From assembly GCA_958299035.1 (NCBI GenBank), contig CATQJL010000112.1:57209823-57273822 (forward strand): a stretch of DNA of 64,000 bases, written 5' to 3'. This document shows positions 21,168-32,632 of the stretch, piece after piece. This DNA is from Cylicocyclus nassatus (Eukaryota > Nematoda > Chromadorea > Rhabditida > Strongylidae). The translations under genes were made by a program, and so were the position numbers. A model generated the notes under the pieces. It had not been told where the DNA came from. It searched no databases and saw nothing but the letters and a program-made list of their open reading frames with translations. How positions within the stretch are numbered: position 1 is the stretch's first letter; every line of letters starts with the position of its first letter.

Positions 21168-23767
21168 TATAATAAAAATTCATATATTAAACCTTTAAAG
21201 GACTTTTTTCAAACCTTCACATTCATCTAACAGTGACGCAACTCGATTTTAGGCATCAGAATCATATACTGGAAGTTGCGATCTCGCCCTTGTCGGTTCC
21301 AAGAATTTCAGTGAAGATTTTCTTAAATAAACTTAAAAGAAAGGAAAAGCTGCGAGTAGTGCGAAGAGTTGATTAAGCCTAAAATACTGCGCTCATTGTC
21401 CCTTGACAATGGTATTTCTATTATATAGGGTCTCAAAAAAATGTGCACACTGTTTATAAATTTATATCCTTCTATCTAATGCCTTCCGTCGCAGAATACC
21501 ATTTAGGGCTGGTTTCAGCGATATATAGTATGGCAGATTGCCGCTCTCTCTCCTTTACTTGTTAGGATCGCAATAGGAACTTTCACCACGCAGAGGCTGT
21601 GAAAAAGCCGATTGGTAATGAAGGCAACAAACAATGAGAAAATTGTGAAGCAGGTTTACTCATGTTGGTTTGATTATTTTACAAGTTTTCGAGCATTTTG
21701 GTATGATCACATTGCTGTAAAAGATTGAAAAACATTTGTCTGCGGTTTGCCTGGCATTATTTAAGAACCATTGCATTAAGTGTTCTGCATAATTGAAGTT
21801 TGCAAGTCTAATTAGTCTGATTTCACCATTATAACATGCGATATAACTATGGAATCAAAATATCAAATGTTTAACCTGCGCACTACAAAGAAAACGGGAA
21901 GCATAAAAAACATCAAATAATGCGCAAAAGTAAGAACATCTTTTCAGCCTTAGCATTATTTTGCGTGCCATTGGAGCTTCTGACTGCAAGTGCTCTCCCC
22001 CCCCCCCTCCTTGCTGCTAATAAGACATTTCTTGTCATAACAATATGCTTGCCCCTACAAATTTCAAAATTATGAAAGTGTAGGATTACTTTGAATATCA
22101 TAGTGGAATTATAGATTGAATTAGACACATCCAATCCTCCTTCATTGGAAAAGTCTGATCTCTCACCGTTTTTAGTTTTTTCTAAGGATCTTACGGCATA
22201 AACTATTAAGATAGATTTGCCGCCAAGCGCAAAACATCTCTAAGTGCTCAGTTTACTGTGGACACGGTCTGTATTTCTTGTTGGTCATTGGTGGCTTGAA
22301 CGGCTGATTTTCTAGTTGTCATTCCTACAATAAATGAACGTCAATTTTGATCGAGAAAATGGAAGTCGTTATATGAAATTTAAAGGGCGGAAATAAACCA
22401 CTGAAAAAGTAAGTTTCGCTTTGTAGAGTTTGTATTTTGAGACAATTCTGAACTCGACAGCGAGTCTATAAGATGTACTGCATTCGCAACTATTTGCTTT
22501 TCCGAACTTGACTTCACAGCTGTGTTACTCTTACTTTTGATGTTAATGAAAGAGTAGTAGTTTGCAAATAATCTATTTTGTAGCTATACGAAAAAACTTT
22601 GCTTCTGATGGTGTAGAATTGTATCTTGATGATCTTTTGAGATTATCCTGATCTCATTAGGGAGCACCAATTTATCTAGTCCTCCGTCATGTAAGATGTT
22701 GATAAGCTAGCTGGTTCGATACGCTAGAAAACAGTGCCTATTTACGATCGTACAGTGGTATCGGCGCCGCCGCAAAAAACAACGGATTATGTGACATCGC
22801 GTCGGAAGCGCCGCAACAGCATAACTCTCTTAAATGTGATTTATGAGCAGAGAAAGACATTTATTTTGAATCAGCATCCTTCAATCTATTTATTACCAGA
22901 TTTTGATTTTCGACAACCGTTACCATCAAATGTGCGGGCTTGTCGCTAACTGGTGGAGTCAAGACCTCTGATGATGACGCCGATGTCGAAACGTTAGGTC
23001 AATAAAGTCTCCACCGCAGAATATGGTTGACAAACACATTACTTACTGACATAAACTTTTTTCATATTTCCGATGACGTCACGGTGAACGTCCACGCTCC
23101 TAGGGTTTGCGGCTTATTAGCCGCTGTATAGCTCGCAGTCGATTAGATTCGTTGGTTTAAATCATTGCTTACTATAGGGGGTCGTATTCCACCTCTATTC
23201 GCCCATGATTTTGAAACTTTAGTTAACTCGCAGAATTTGACAACTAATCTAGATCCGTCAAGTAATATTTCCACCAATCATAGCGGACCCGAGCTTGATC
23301 CTGTTAATAACTAAAAGTAGAAAAGACATGATTTCACGGTCTAAACATATTTCTTTCATATTCGGAGTGTATACATTTGCGAAAGTAGCCTAGTCAGAAT
23401 AGCCAATCATAACTACCACAATGCGCGACCATCTCTGCTACTCGGGACACTGTACCCTTGATACGTAGAGCGATAAATCCGGTAACCTACACTCTAAGCG
23501 ACATAAACAACACTCACTTATTAGGGTGATCGATAAAAAATGGGGCACCTAGAGAATAACTGTAGATTTTTCAAAAAAAAAGAAAAGTGGTTAAACTTCC
23601 CAATTTTGACAGATGTTAGCATAAATTATTCTCTTTCAGAAAATACCTATATAAGGCCATTTACATACGTAATAACTTATATACTTGCTGAAATGCAAAG
23701 TTAATCACTTCGACAAATTATGAACTTTGAGCAGTATCTACGCAGTGAAACATGTGAGACCACTGCT

Positions 23768-23857
23768 GGAACCCACTGGGTTAGTGCTTTTGATGAATAT
23801 CGATTCTACTCCAGGGAAAAATCGATATTTATCAAAAGCACTAACCCAGTGGGTTCC
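23768..23857. repeat. hairpin-forming inverted repeat
   Basis: About 38 bases starting GGAACCCACTGGGTTAGTGC are repeated in inverse orientation after a loop of about 14 bases, with one mismatch. It is followed by a partial extra copy of GAACCCAC. It is too small to code and may be a minimal hairpin element. Confidence 0.75.
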
Positions 23858-24190
23858 GGAACCCACGGGTTTCGTTGATGAATACGGCCACTGGAGTGGG
23901 TGGTGGGACAGTCACAACCCACGACGGCTTGTTGGCCTCAACTTTTAAAGTCAGGAGATATGGCCATTAGCAGCTTCGAGAACAAAGATGCGCGTTGTTC
24001 AATTCTTTGCAGGTGAACGCATGTTTTCTAGGTACCATCTGATAGAGCTTCTTATGCTCTATCCATTCATGTGCAGATTGCCTCAGATTTTTCTTATCGT
24101 TGGGAAATATAAGGCAAAACATGATTTTTTTGGTTTTTATTGCGCCAAAAATCGCGATTTTTCAGGTATTTCGCTTTTTTTTATCCAGAA

Positions 24191-25506
24191 ACTAGCTGGC
24201 TTACCCGGCTCCGCCGTATCCGGACCAAACTTGGCACACATACACTTCGGGTCCCGGCGGGTGTCACAGTCCACTTTTCGTTATCGATCGATGTCGATTT
24301 TACCGAATTTTATCGATTTTTTTGCAGAGTTCACCTACAGGGCTAGGAGTTGGCACAGGGGGGGGGGGGGGGGAAGTGAGCATGGGGATTCCGAATACAA
24401 CATTAGTTTTCAGGATCGTCCATTACTTTTATCGATTTTATCGATTTTTTTTGTAAAGTTTGACCTGCGGGGCTGGGAGTTTGCACAGGGGGGTAATCGA
24501 GCATGCTGATTACGAACACAACATTAGTTTTCAGGATCGTCCATTACTTTTATCGCTTTTATCGATTTTTTTTGTAAAGTTTGACCTGCGGGGCTGGGAG
24601 TTTGCACAGGGGGGTAATCGAGCATGCTGATTACGAACACAACATTAGTTTTCAGGATCGTCCATTACTTTTATCGATTTTATCGATTTTTTTTGTAAAG
24701 TTCGACCTGCGGGGCTGGGAGTTTGCACAGGGGGGTAATCGAGCATGCAGATTACGAACACAATATTAGTTTCCAGGATCGTCCATTACTTTTTCGATTT
24801 TATCGATTTTTTGAAAATTTGAGCTAGGGGGCTGGAATTTGGCACAGGAGTGTAATCGAGCATGCTGATCACCCCCTTGGGGGTGATCAGCATGCTCGAT
24901 TACCCCCCTGTGCCAACTCCCAGCCCCCTAGCTCAAACTTTGCAAAAAATCGATAAAATCGATAAAAGTAATCGATAATCCCGAAAACCAATATTGTATT
25001 CGGAATCCCCATGCTCGATTAATCCCCTGCGCGAACTCCCAGCCCCGTAGCTCAAACTTTGCAAAAAAATCGATAAAATCGATAAAAGTAATCGATAATC
25101 CTGAAAACCAATATCGTATTCGGAATCCCCATGCTCGATTACCCCCCTGTGCGAACTCCCAGCCCCGTAGCTCAAACTTTGCAAAAAAATCGATAAAATC
25201 GATAAAAGTAATCGATAATCCTGAAAACCAATATTGTATTCGGATTCCCCATGCTCGATTACCCCCCTGTGCCAACTCCCAGCCCCGTAGGTGAACTCAG
25301 CAAAAAAATCGATAAAAATCGATAAAATCGATATCGATCGATGACGAAAAGTAGCCTATGACACCCGCCGGGGCCCATAGTATGTGTGCCAAGTTTGGTC
25401 CGGATCGGTTCAGAAATGGAATTTTCTATTCGGAACATACGTACATACAGACAGACAGACAGACAGACATACAGACAAACAGACATTCAGCTTTATATAT
25501 AAGATA
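24191..25506. mobile_element. inverted minisatellite element with CAGA tail
   Basis: Two arrays of a unit of about 120 bp face each other around a centre at about 24877. The left array (repeat points 24480, 24601 and 24722, 121 bp apart) carries GGGGCTGGGAGTTTGCACAG and TTATCGATTTTATCGA; the right array is its reverse complement. Outer parts are also inverted (ACCAAACTTGGCACACAT near 24222 and its complement near 25388). The right end is a CAGA-rich tract followed by TTTATATATAAGAT. The same ends recur at 44030-44702. ORFs here repeat in step with the array and are not genes. The A/T-rich tail resembles 3' ends of RTE-type retroposons, but that is weak. Confidence 0.75.
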
Positions 25507-26702
25507 AGAAGAAATCGTGTATGTTCAATAAATTTTTTGAAGGAGCATGAAGAGCTCTTTCCAATGGTATATCACTTGCTTTACGACTTTACGGTATAGC
25601 AGCGCAAGAATGACCGAGGTTCCAAAAACCCTGTCTGAGTTCTTCTTGGCGCCATGCGTACGGTTATGAGAGAGGAGCTGTAAGGCGTTGCCAGAATAGT
25701 AGGCGAAGGTCGATTATGTAAGCGACGTTTGAGTTGCAGCTTGCTTGTTGTTGGTGAGAACAAAAAATTCCAAAATGTAATAAAAATCAAGCTGCCCCGT
25801 TTTACCGATCACCCTAATAGAAAAAAAAAACAGAAGGCATCCGGAGAGAAGTCGATGCTAAGTTTAGCTCATGATCCGATTCATGAGCTAAACTTAGCAT
25901 CGGAATTATTGTGAATGAAGCAAATAAAGTAATTGAAAACGCGATAGTTTCGCAGCAAAACCCATACAAATTGCGTCATAGGATTTTATGTGCTATTAAC
26001 AAGTTTTGTGTATCGATCCGTGGAAATAAGGACAGTATTCCGACCTTTTTTATAGTATGAATAAGTTGAGATTGCGAGGGCTTTGAAGTTCAGTGAAAAT
26101 GAAGCTGCGCTTCAATTATGCGCATAGATTCGTGCACAAATATGGTGATTTACAAAGGAGTAATTTCGAATTTTGAGTCGGCGACGTTGTCAGTGCCCAG
26201 TCGTCTCGGGACGAGCAGGGTATATAATATGTAATGTTCGGAGTTTCGTTAGGAATCCGGGAGTCCATGACCAGAGCCAAACCCACCGGTCTGCTCTTAA
26301 CTTCTGCTCGTATGATGTAATTGATGTAATTGTAATGTACTGTAATTGATGTGTAATTTGAAGTTAAAAGTGTTGTAGTAGCACAACTAGCCGAACAAGG
26401 TAAGCAATACTCGGAACAAATTCCTTTTCGCTGCAGGTGCTTCTAGCAATTGCACGATAACGAATTCTCAAAGAGAAGTGCTTTAAGCGTGGTACAAATA
26501 CTTTCGCAGTTATGAATTGTACCATAATAGTTTTGCTTCAACATTTTTACGACATACTCGGTCACCACCATGGCTCCCCTTCTCTCCTTTACTGCCTTCT
26601 GCGACAGTGCAAGATACTTTTGGCATTTTTATTACCTGAAGTGGGTGAAAAATAAAATGAACAAAGCGATAACGCTACGACGATCGTACAAAATTTGCAA
26701 AA

Positions 26703-26708
26703 TTTATT
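26703..26708 (-). terminator. poly(A) signal AATAAA of the zinc-knuckle-like gene
   Basis: AATAAA on the minus strand begins 29 bases after the TAA of the CDS 26737-27282. Confidence 0.55.
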
Positions 26709-26736
26709 AGTGGAAAATTTTTTCATTGCAGGACAT

Positions 26737-27282
26737 TTATACAACCGTACAAGAATATGTTTTGGTATTCGATTGAGTGATTGTTGTCGAAGCATGGCGG
26801 GTTGGCAGTGTGAGAGGTGTAGACTGTTTGCTGACTGGGTAGAATGTTCGAGGTGGCTGGGGGATTGGCGGGAAGGTCTGATATAGCTGATCGGTTATCC
26901 TAGAAACATGCGTCGAAGGATACCCTGGCCTGTTAGGGCAAAGAAGTGTGTGATGGTCTCGGCCACAAGTAGAACAATAAACATTGCCGCTATTCTTACG
27001 CTTAGACCTCAAACACTTCCGGAACAGATTGAGTACCGCCATCTCCACTGCTCGAATCATTAGGTGATGACTGAATCCGGACCAGAAACCGTCATGATGT
27101 TGCGGAGGGTAGACTGCGTTCGTAGGATAGTTAGTGTTGAGATTTAGAAAAGTCGAAGTATGCGACATGGCTGTGTCAACTGCGTTGTGAAAGTGATCCA
27201 GATTTATGTCGAAAGAGTCAATGGCCATTTGAATAGCATGAAAAGGCTCGTCTCCTAGTAGAGCGAGAAAGTCGAGGAACAT
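26737..27282 (-). CDS. intronless protein with zinc-knuckle-like CX2CX3HX4C motif, 181 aa
   Basis: One uninterrupted frame from ATG at 27282 to TAA at 26737. An upstream in-frame GTG at 27288 is not needed. The middle contains KRKNSGNVYCSTCGRDHHTL, giving Cys-X2-Cys-X3-His-X4-Cys, close to but one residue shorter than the retroviral-type CCHC knuckle and reminiscent of nucleic-acid-binding modules in nematode BEL/Pao Gag. The N-terminal half is hydrophobic/helical; the C-terminal 60 residues are Pro/Thr/Ser-rich. A TATA motif lies 25-32 bases upstream and AATAAA 29 bases downstream, so it looks like a compact complete gene. Function unknown; a domesticated or relic Gag is possible but not shown. 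Confidence 0.5.
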   Translation of the reverse strand: MFLDFLALLGDEPFHAIQMAIDSFDINLDHFHNAVDTAMSHTSTFLNLNTNYPTNAVYPPQHHDGFWSGFSHHLMIRAVEMAVLNLFRKCLRSKRKNSGNVYCSTCGRDHHTLLCPNRPGYPSTHVSRITDQLYQTFPPIPQPPRTFYPVSKQSTPLTLPTRHASTTITQSNTKTYSCTVV

Positions 27283-27306
27283 CACCACTGCTTTTCACCC
27301 GTGGGC

Positions 27307-27314
27307 TTATATAT
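27307..27314 (-). promoter_or_regulatory. TATA box of the zinc-knuckle-like gene
   Basis: ATATATAA on the minus strand ends 25 bases before the ATG at 27282. A start about 30 bases downstream of it would leave almost no leader, so the true initiator could be a later Met. Confidence 0.4.
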
Positions 27315-27502
27315 GCACTTTCGATATCGGTCGCTCCTGCTGCTTCCCTTTTTCAATTTGTACTTTTTTGCACTATGCACTTAAGCAGTCTCCAGACGTC
27401 TTTTTTTGTGAATTATTCGTTTTACTGTGTACAGCTACGTAAGAAGGGTTCTGCTAAAGTACTATTGAGCAGCTAATAGATTTTAAAATATCAACGTATC
27501 TC

Positions 27503-28015
27503 ACAAGGGAACGATACTTGGTCGAAGTGGCTTTTCCATATGAAATGTATACTTCTCACAGAACATAGAACGCCGATTCCAAATCTGCTTTCCTTATCTG
27601 CAAAGCGCTTTTGGGACGTGAGTTCTGGGAATTTTTTGAGGTAAAAATAAATACAATAGTTTGGCTAAGATGGAAACAGTGTTGCGATCTTTCCGGCGCT
27701 TGAAAGGAATAATGACGCATGAGTATATTATATCGAATTAATCAATTAATTATTATATTAAAGGTGTTAAAGGTATCTATTGCATGAAAGCCCCTAGTAG
27801 TAATCCTGGCCCCATATTAGCTCAAAGACTAAAGTTTCAATGATTTTATTGTAACCACTTTCAAATTTCTGCATGAAAAAATTCTCATAACTCTACTCCC
27901 AGAAGTACCTTGCAGTAAGGAAAGCAGATTTGAATCAGCGTTTTATGCTCTATGAGATAATGTACATTGCATATGGGAACTCCACTTTGACCAAGTTCTT
28001 TCTCTTATCAGAAAA
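27503..28015. mobile_element. ACAAGGGAA-family MITE, diverged copy
   Basis: The left end ACAAGGGAACGATACTTGG with the inner block GGTCGAAGTGGC pairs with a decayed right end (CCACTTTGACCAAG near 27992). Inner inverted blocks such as CCAAATCTGCTTTCCTTA and AAGGAAAGCAGATTTGAA are clear. Related copies are at 33865-34330 and 59858-60329. Confidence 0.6.
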
Positions 28016-29534
28016 AGGCTGTTGAACCTTCCGGACTAAGATGTGATGTTCCTTTTCTGAAAGAATTTTTCCAAAATCTCTTAACTGCTAGCAGAAAAAT
28101 CTGTTGCGACTGTTCTCGTGGGATTGGCTACGGAACTTTACAACTACTTAGAAGCGCTGCTGAGTCAAAATTTTTAGTGTCCTTTTATAGTATCACACTC
28201 AAAGTGAAAGTGTTCTATCGATAAGAAAGTGCAACAATAAACCGATATAATTAGCCACTATATAGATCACTTTTTGCTCAACTTAAGCTTTTTTTATCTT
28301 GTTGCAAAGTTTGCAAAAAGAAAAGCAATCGCCTATATTCCAACATTTCTGCAGTTCATATGTGGGTTTTCTTCAAATGCGAGGCTGTTTCAAGATAACG
28401 CGATCATAAAGCGTTACGACGCTTGTGACATTGGTGGGAGCTAGCCTCCATACAAAATGGATGGCAGTGCACATTACCATTACCAGACTTCGATATTTTT
28501 TCCCTGAACAAAACCGAGAAAACTTTCGGCACCCTCTCCGCTAACGTTCAAAGCTGTCCGTCATGGACACGGCCCGTTTCCATTCTATTAGTGCCAATAA
28601 ACTTCCGGACGCTTGTGTGACCATTATCTAGATTTGCTTGTACATGACTTATACAGGCGCTGTCAAAAACCTATTCCCTTTTGTGCAGTCCTCGGTTTGC
28701 ATGCACGCGCCGCAAATCCCGTGCGCCACGTGCGCGAGTGGGCGGCAGGGCATTTTGCCAACTCCCACAGACATCGATCGAGGGTTGGCAAGGGCCCAAG
28801 CCGTACGCACGAGAACGGAGCGCATCAGCCTTGCGATGCGTACGCGTAAGAGCTACGGACTTGTGAGCTCCTCATTAACATGCATTGTACACGATTCATG
28901 ATACGCAAAGACTGGGCGCCGTTGCGTCCGGCCAAGATAGTTCGTGCATGGAAGAGACAGCAGATGGTAAGAGGAACGAAAGAATGCTCGATCACGGAGA
29001 CGCCGATAGGTCCGCAGTCGTTGCGTAACCGCATTAGTCAAAGTTTGGGTCACCCAGCAAAGAATAAAAACATCCTGAAGTTTATTAGGTGGAAAGTAGA
29101 ATATCCACAGGGTGCATGACATGAATGGATATTACATCATTATGGTTTCTGCCAAAGTTATATTCTGCATCCACAAAACCCCGCAGCAAATTCCGATATG
29201 ACCGGGCTTCGAAAAGTTGGTAACCGCCGTCAGGATAATGCATGACAGGAGGGAAAATGGCACTATTCTAACCATTTTCGTTGGTAGGGAATAAAAACCT
29301 CGATTGTTCCTTCGCAGATGGCAGCGGATTATGTGGCCAAATGATAATTTGCGCGCTAATCCATTCTGAATCCATGAATTTCAAATGCATTTCGCTTTTT
29401 TTCTTCATTTTCCTTCGCATTTAATTTCATTTTCATTTAAGTCATTCAGCTTTTTCCAAAGAGGTGAAGCTAATTTTAGTGGACTTGTTGTGAATCGAAC
29501 CCATGTATAGTTTGTGCACGACTTTCTCGACCTC

Positions 29535-29582
29535 ATGGCTCTGACGTTATGGAGGTTTTTGAGTCCAAGATTGACGAGTTAG
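29535..29582 (+). promoter_or_regulatory. upstream ORF overlapping the ttc-5 start
   Basis: ATG at 29535 opens a 15-codon frame that overlaps the ttc-5 ATG at 29549 in another frame and ends TAG at 29580-29582. It could reduce ttc-5 translation, unless the mature 5' end lies between the two ATGs. The nearest acceptor-like TTTTAG before it is near 29478. Confidence 0.35.
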
Positions 29583-32500
29583 TATCGCTTCGCGATGGAT
29601 ACTTCGAAAAGTACCCAGATGGGACAGAGGTGGAAAGAGTAAAGATTGTCAGGGAGAAGGCTCTGCTTTTACTTGAGGTGTGTGTTTTTGTTTTTCATTT
29701 TGTTTATCATTTTGGATTAGAATTGAAGCAGTACACTATTTTATATATTTCAAGCGTATTGCACATCATGCGCGCTACTTGACAACTTGTAAGATTACAA
29801 CTTGTCCGTTTTCGTGATTTCCCCTTGTTTTCTTGTCCGGAAGGATATTATTAGTAGTAGGACGCACTCCTACAGTTTGTTACACTAGAAAAGGTTTTGA
29901 GGAATTGCTAGTAAAGATGTCGTCGGTTGCCGCGCCTAGTGTGCAGGCCTGCTAATAAGAAGTGACTCGACGATACAGTCTGTGTCATTTACATACTCCC
30001 TTTCGCGTAGGAACTACGCATACGCAATGCGAGAGCCTTGCGTGTGGATTTCAAATCGATGAGGCCAATATCTGAATGCTCAAGTGATACGCGCGCGAAC
30101 ATGGCGCGAAGCTCTGAGGGACCCGTCATACTCCGCCGGAAAAAGCCCGAAAAAGGCCCAAAAAAGCCCGAAAAAGGCCAAAAGCGTCAGAAAGAGTCGG
30201 AACGCCCCTTCTATTTTGACGCTAAGGCATGGTGTTAATTTCGCAGCTGAGTCTTTTTGCTTCATTTTCTGCCTGCACATCAAAATAACGTCAGAATTCT
30301 ACCATGATATCGTTTCTGCATTCCGACACTTTCGGGCTTCTTTGGGCTTTTCGGGCTTTTTTGAGCGCTTTTGGGCTTTTTTCGGCGAAGTATGACGGGT
30401 CCCTGACATGGCGAATGCGCTTGAACGGCTGCGTTCATACTGATCCCGAAGTCACGGATCAGTATGAACCCAGCCTGTGACACCTGTTTAGGTCTGCAAA
30501 TCTGCGCTCGCGCAGATTCTTACGCACCAGTAATTTTGGCAGGGTAATTGCACCGTCATCAAAACTCACTTTATCAGGATGTACCACTATCAGAGTTTCC
30601 TCGCTCTGCCGAACGCTATCTTCAGTGTGGGCGGATTCTGAACGCTTGTGTAGCGTACGACCCGCGTTGCGAAGAGTTTCTTAGCAAAGCAGTGAAACTT
30701 GGTATGTCTAGATTAAAAGGCAAACTACTCTTCTATATGATTTCTTCCAAAATTTGCAGATCCAGATGCTCTGGCTTGGTTAGAACTCGGAATCTGCCTT
30801 TCCAAGAAACCCGACATACAGTTCGCGATAGAATGTGTCGAGGTAGGAGTTAGCTTCCTATCAAATAAACATGATATGCATTTTTTAGTGCAGTTTGGAA
30901 CTGGAGCGTACATCACGGGCCTTGTACACACTTTCAATGCTTTTGCGAGCCAAGCTCATGAATACTTCTGATCCTGCTGAGAGAGTCGAGCTAAGGTAAG
31001 GTTTTGCACTTTTCTCACTTGCAAAGGGAAAAGGATTAGAGTGGCTCTCTAGGGTAATATACTATTTTGATGGACATGAAGCCTAGAATATAAATGTGTT
31101 CTTAATCTGTTGCAGCATCAGGATGAAGTGAGTCATAGAGAAGTTTGAATATATTCAAACTGAAAGTCTCTCCGCATAAATTGTTCTTACAAGTGTTACT
31201 GCGTTATTTGAGCGCTAGGAAGTTGTTCTGACAGAATTTTCCCAAGTGCGAAGTCAGTTTTTGTTTATAAACGCTCATAACAGAAATAATAAAGCAGATT
31301 TGAATATGCTTTGTGCCCTCCAAGACAGTATACTTCCCATCACAAGAATTCACTTTGACTTATCTCCTTTTCCCTGTTAGATGTCATCTCAACTACACAG
31401 TTTGATAGCTAGTATAGGCACATCCGCATCTTGAGTTCAACTTCAGGAAGAAGTCATCACAGTTGGCACATGAGGCAGTTGGATTAGATCCAGATTCTGG
31501 CGCGGCTCATTCTTGTCTCGGTAACTCATTGTTTCTGGAGTTTTTCAACACTGGCCAGATGGACTCCAGTCTATTGGTGAGTCTGAGAGTTGTGAAGCAG
31601 CCAGTTCAGGTTTTTGTTTGTAAAAAAAGGTGCATGCTTTCGACTACGAATAGGGCATCTCAGAAAAGCTATCTTGGCATAATTTTATCTGCAGAGTCAA
31701 GCATGCGACGAGTATCGTTTAGCTCTTCGGTGCGGGAAAGAATATCGCAACGCAGATCTGCATCTCAATGCTGGGGCTGCTTTTCGGTGCGTTTTTCAGA
31801 AGCTCTGGGCCTTTCTGAATTCCTGTTTTGTAACAGTTATGAGGAGAATTATCCTGAAGCCTTGGAGCATCTCCAGCTGGCAGTGAAGTATGATCCAAGT
31901 GATGTTATTGGTTCACATAGTCGCTTATCATCACTCACCCACTTCCTTTCCAGTATCGCAGCTGGCGTTCAGAATACAGGTAAATTCTCAAACCAGTACT
32001 TCCAGTTTTTCATTTCATTTTTTCTTGAATTCGTGCAGTTTATTCCGAGATAATGAGTTGCAGGTGGCTTACGAGCAAAACGGATTGCCGAATATAAAGC
32101 AAGTCTTCCTGCCAATCTTTCTTCAGTAAACCCTTTCACTGCCAGTCGGGTTGTTACAACCTTTACTGAGCTGAGTGTTGGGGCAAACGCCGGTGTAGCT
32201 GTTGTAGCAAGAGTTGTATCTACAATTGCACATGACGAAGGAGTTCCTGTGTATGACTTTTTCCTTTTTTAAAAGTTGGGGCCATCAATCCCGTATGTGA
32301 TGTTTCAGGGCCTCGATTATCATGGACGTAGAAGGCGATTGCGTGGCGCTTTGTGTATACAATTGTGCCCAGACATTCTCATTCTTCGTTGGTGATACAG
32401 TCGCAGTAGCGGATCCTCATGTTATAGAAGTAAAGGTAATTGCTTTTATCATGTTGCCTGACGGCGTATACAATCACCTCAAGTTTTTTGCTAGGATTTG

Positions 32501-32632
32501 GAGTTACCGAATTCTTCAAAGATCTCGTTCCGTTCGATCCGAGTGCCAAATCCTTCGAAGGTGTCACGAAATGGAAACCTTCCAAAACCAACACAAATGG
32601 CTCCATCACATTTGAAGATCTCTGCTTTATAA
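29549..32632 (+). CDS. ttc-5: TTC5/STRAP homologue, TPR plus OB-fold protein, 419 aa
   Basis: Ten exons with matching phases: 29549-29677, 30578-30701, 30760-30842, 30889-30995, 31447-31576, 31695-31786, 31837-31979, 32064-32250, 32309-32435, 32495-32632. The product matches the whole TTC5 layout (human about 440 aa): N-terminal helix with RDGYFEKYPDG (residues about 14-25), TPR helices at about 45-250 including LSKAVKLDPDALAWLELG, RALYTLSMLLR and FFNTGQ, and a C-terminal OB fold from about residue 290 with VVARVVST and VYNCAQTFSFFVGDTVAV. Known roles of TTC5 are recognition of nascent tubulin to trigger tubulin mRNA decay, and a p300/stress-response cofactor. Intron 1 carries the inverted element 30118-30403. 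An exon-like frame near 30015 is left out because joining exons 1 and 2 directly matches the family. Confidence 0.92.
30118..30403. mobile_element. GGGACCCGTCATAC palindromic element in ttc-5 intron 1
   Basis: It starts GGGACCCGTCATACTCCGCC with a run of AAAAAGCCCG repeats and ends GGGCTTTTTTCGGCGAAGTA then TGACGGGTCCC, so the ends are inverted repeats. A sister copy occupies a sac-1 intron at 41394-41674. The ends also match 7213-7235 inside the big palindrome. ORFs rich in Lys-Pro here are shadows of the repeat. Confidence 0.8.

Larger units (their letters stand above)
20391..26736. other. repeat-rich region without a supported gene
   Basis: Besides the elements listed separately (20488-21167, 23768-23857, 24191-25506), I found no exon chain. 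The ORF at 22734-22949 followed by a frame containing SDDDADVETLGQ near 22960-23005 could be a remnant of a retroelement-derived protein but has no identifiable domain. Tracts of simple sequence occur at 22000 (C run) and 25445-25490 (CAGA repeats). Confidence 0.5.
27283..29548. other. intergenic region with a MITE copy
   Basis: Apart from the element at about 27503-28015, the segment 28560-29100 is relatively GC-rich with several overlapping short ORFs in different frames and no splice-linked chain. No transfer RNA is evident. The ttc-5 leader occupies the end. Confidence 0.45.

Noticed and set aside
23988..25486. Several ORFs of 60-173 codons with repeated peptide blocks
   Set aside because: Their period follows the 121-bp minisatellite, and the peptides repeat with it; not a protein-coding repeat with conserved frame.
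29470..29500. GAATCGAACCC resembling a tRNA T-arm
   Set aside because: No matching acceptor stem, D-arm or anticodon arm could be found around it on either strand.
30015..30116. Exon-like frame starting ELRIRNARALRVDF after TTTCGCGTAG in ttc-5 intron 1
   Set aside because: It has no good donor before the palindromic element, and direct joining of exons 1 and 2 gives the family length and alignment.
30084..30395. Lys/Pro/Ser-rich ORFs in the ttc-5 intron
   Set aside because: They follow the AAAAGCCC repeats of the palindromic element and mirror each other on both strands.
31890..31945. Possible intron in ttc-5 exon 7 (GTTCACAT to CTTTCCAG)
   Set aside because: Removing it shifts the frame relative to the next exon; the unspliced reading gives THFLSSIAAGVQNTG, which matches the family.
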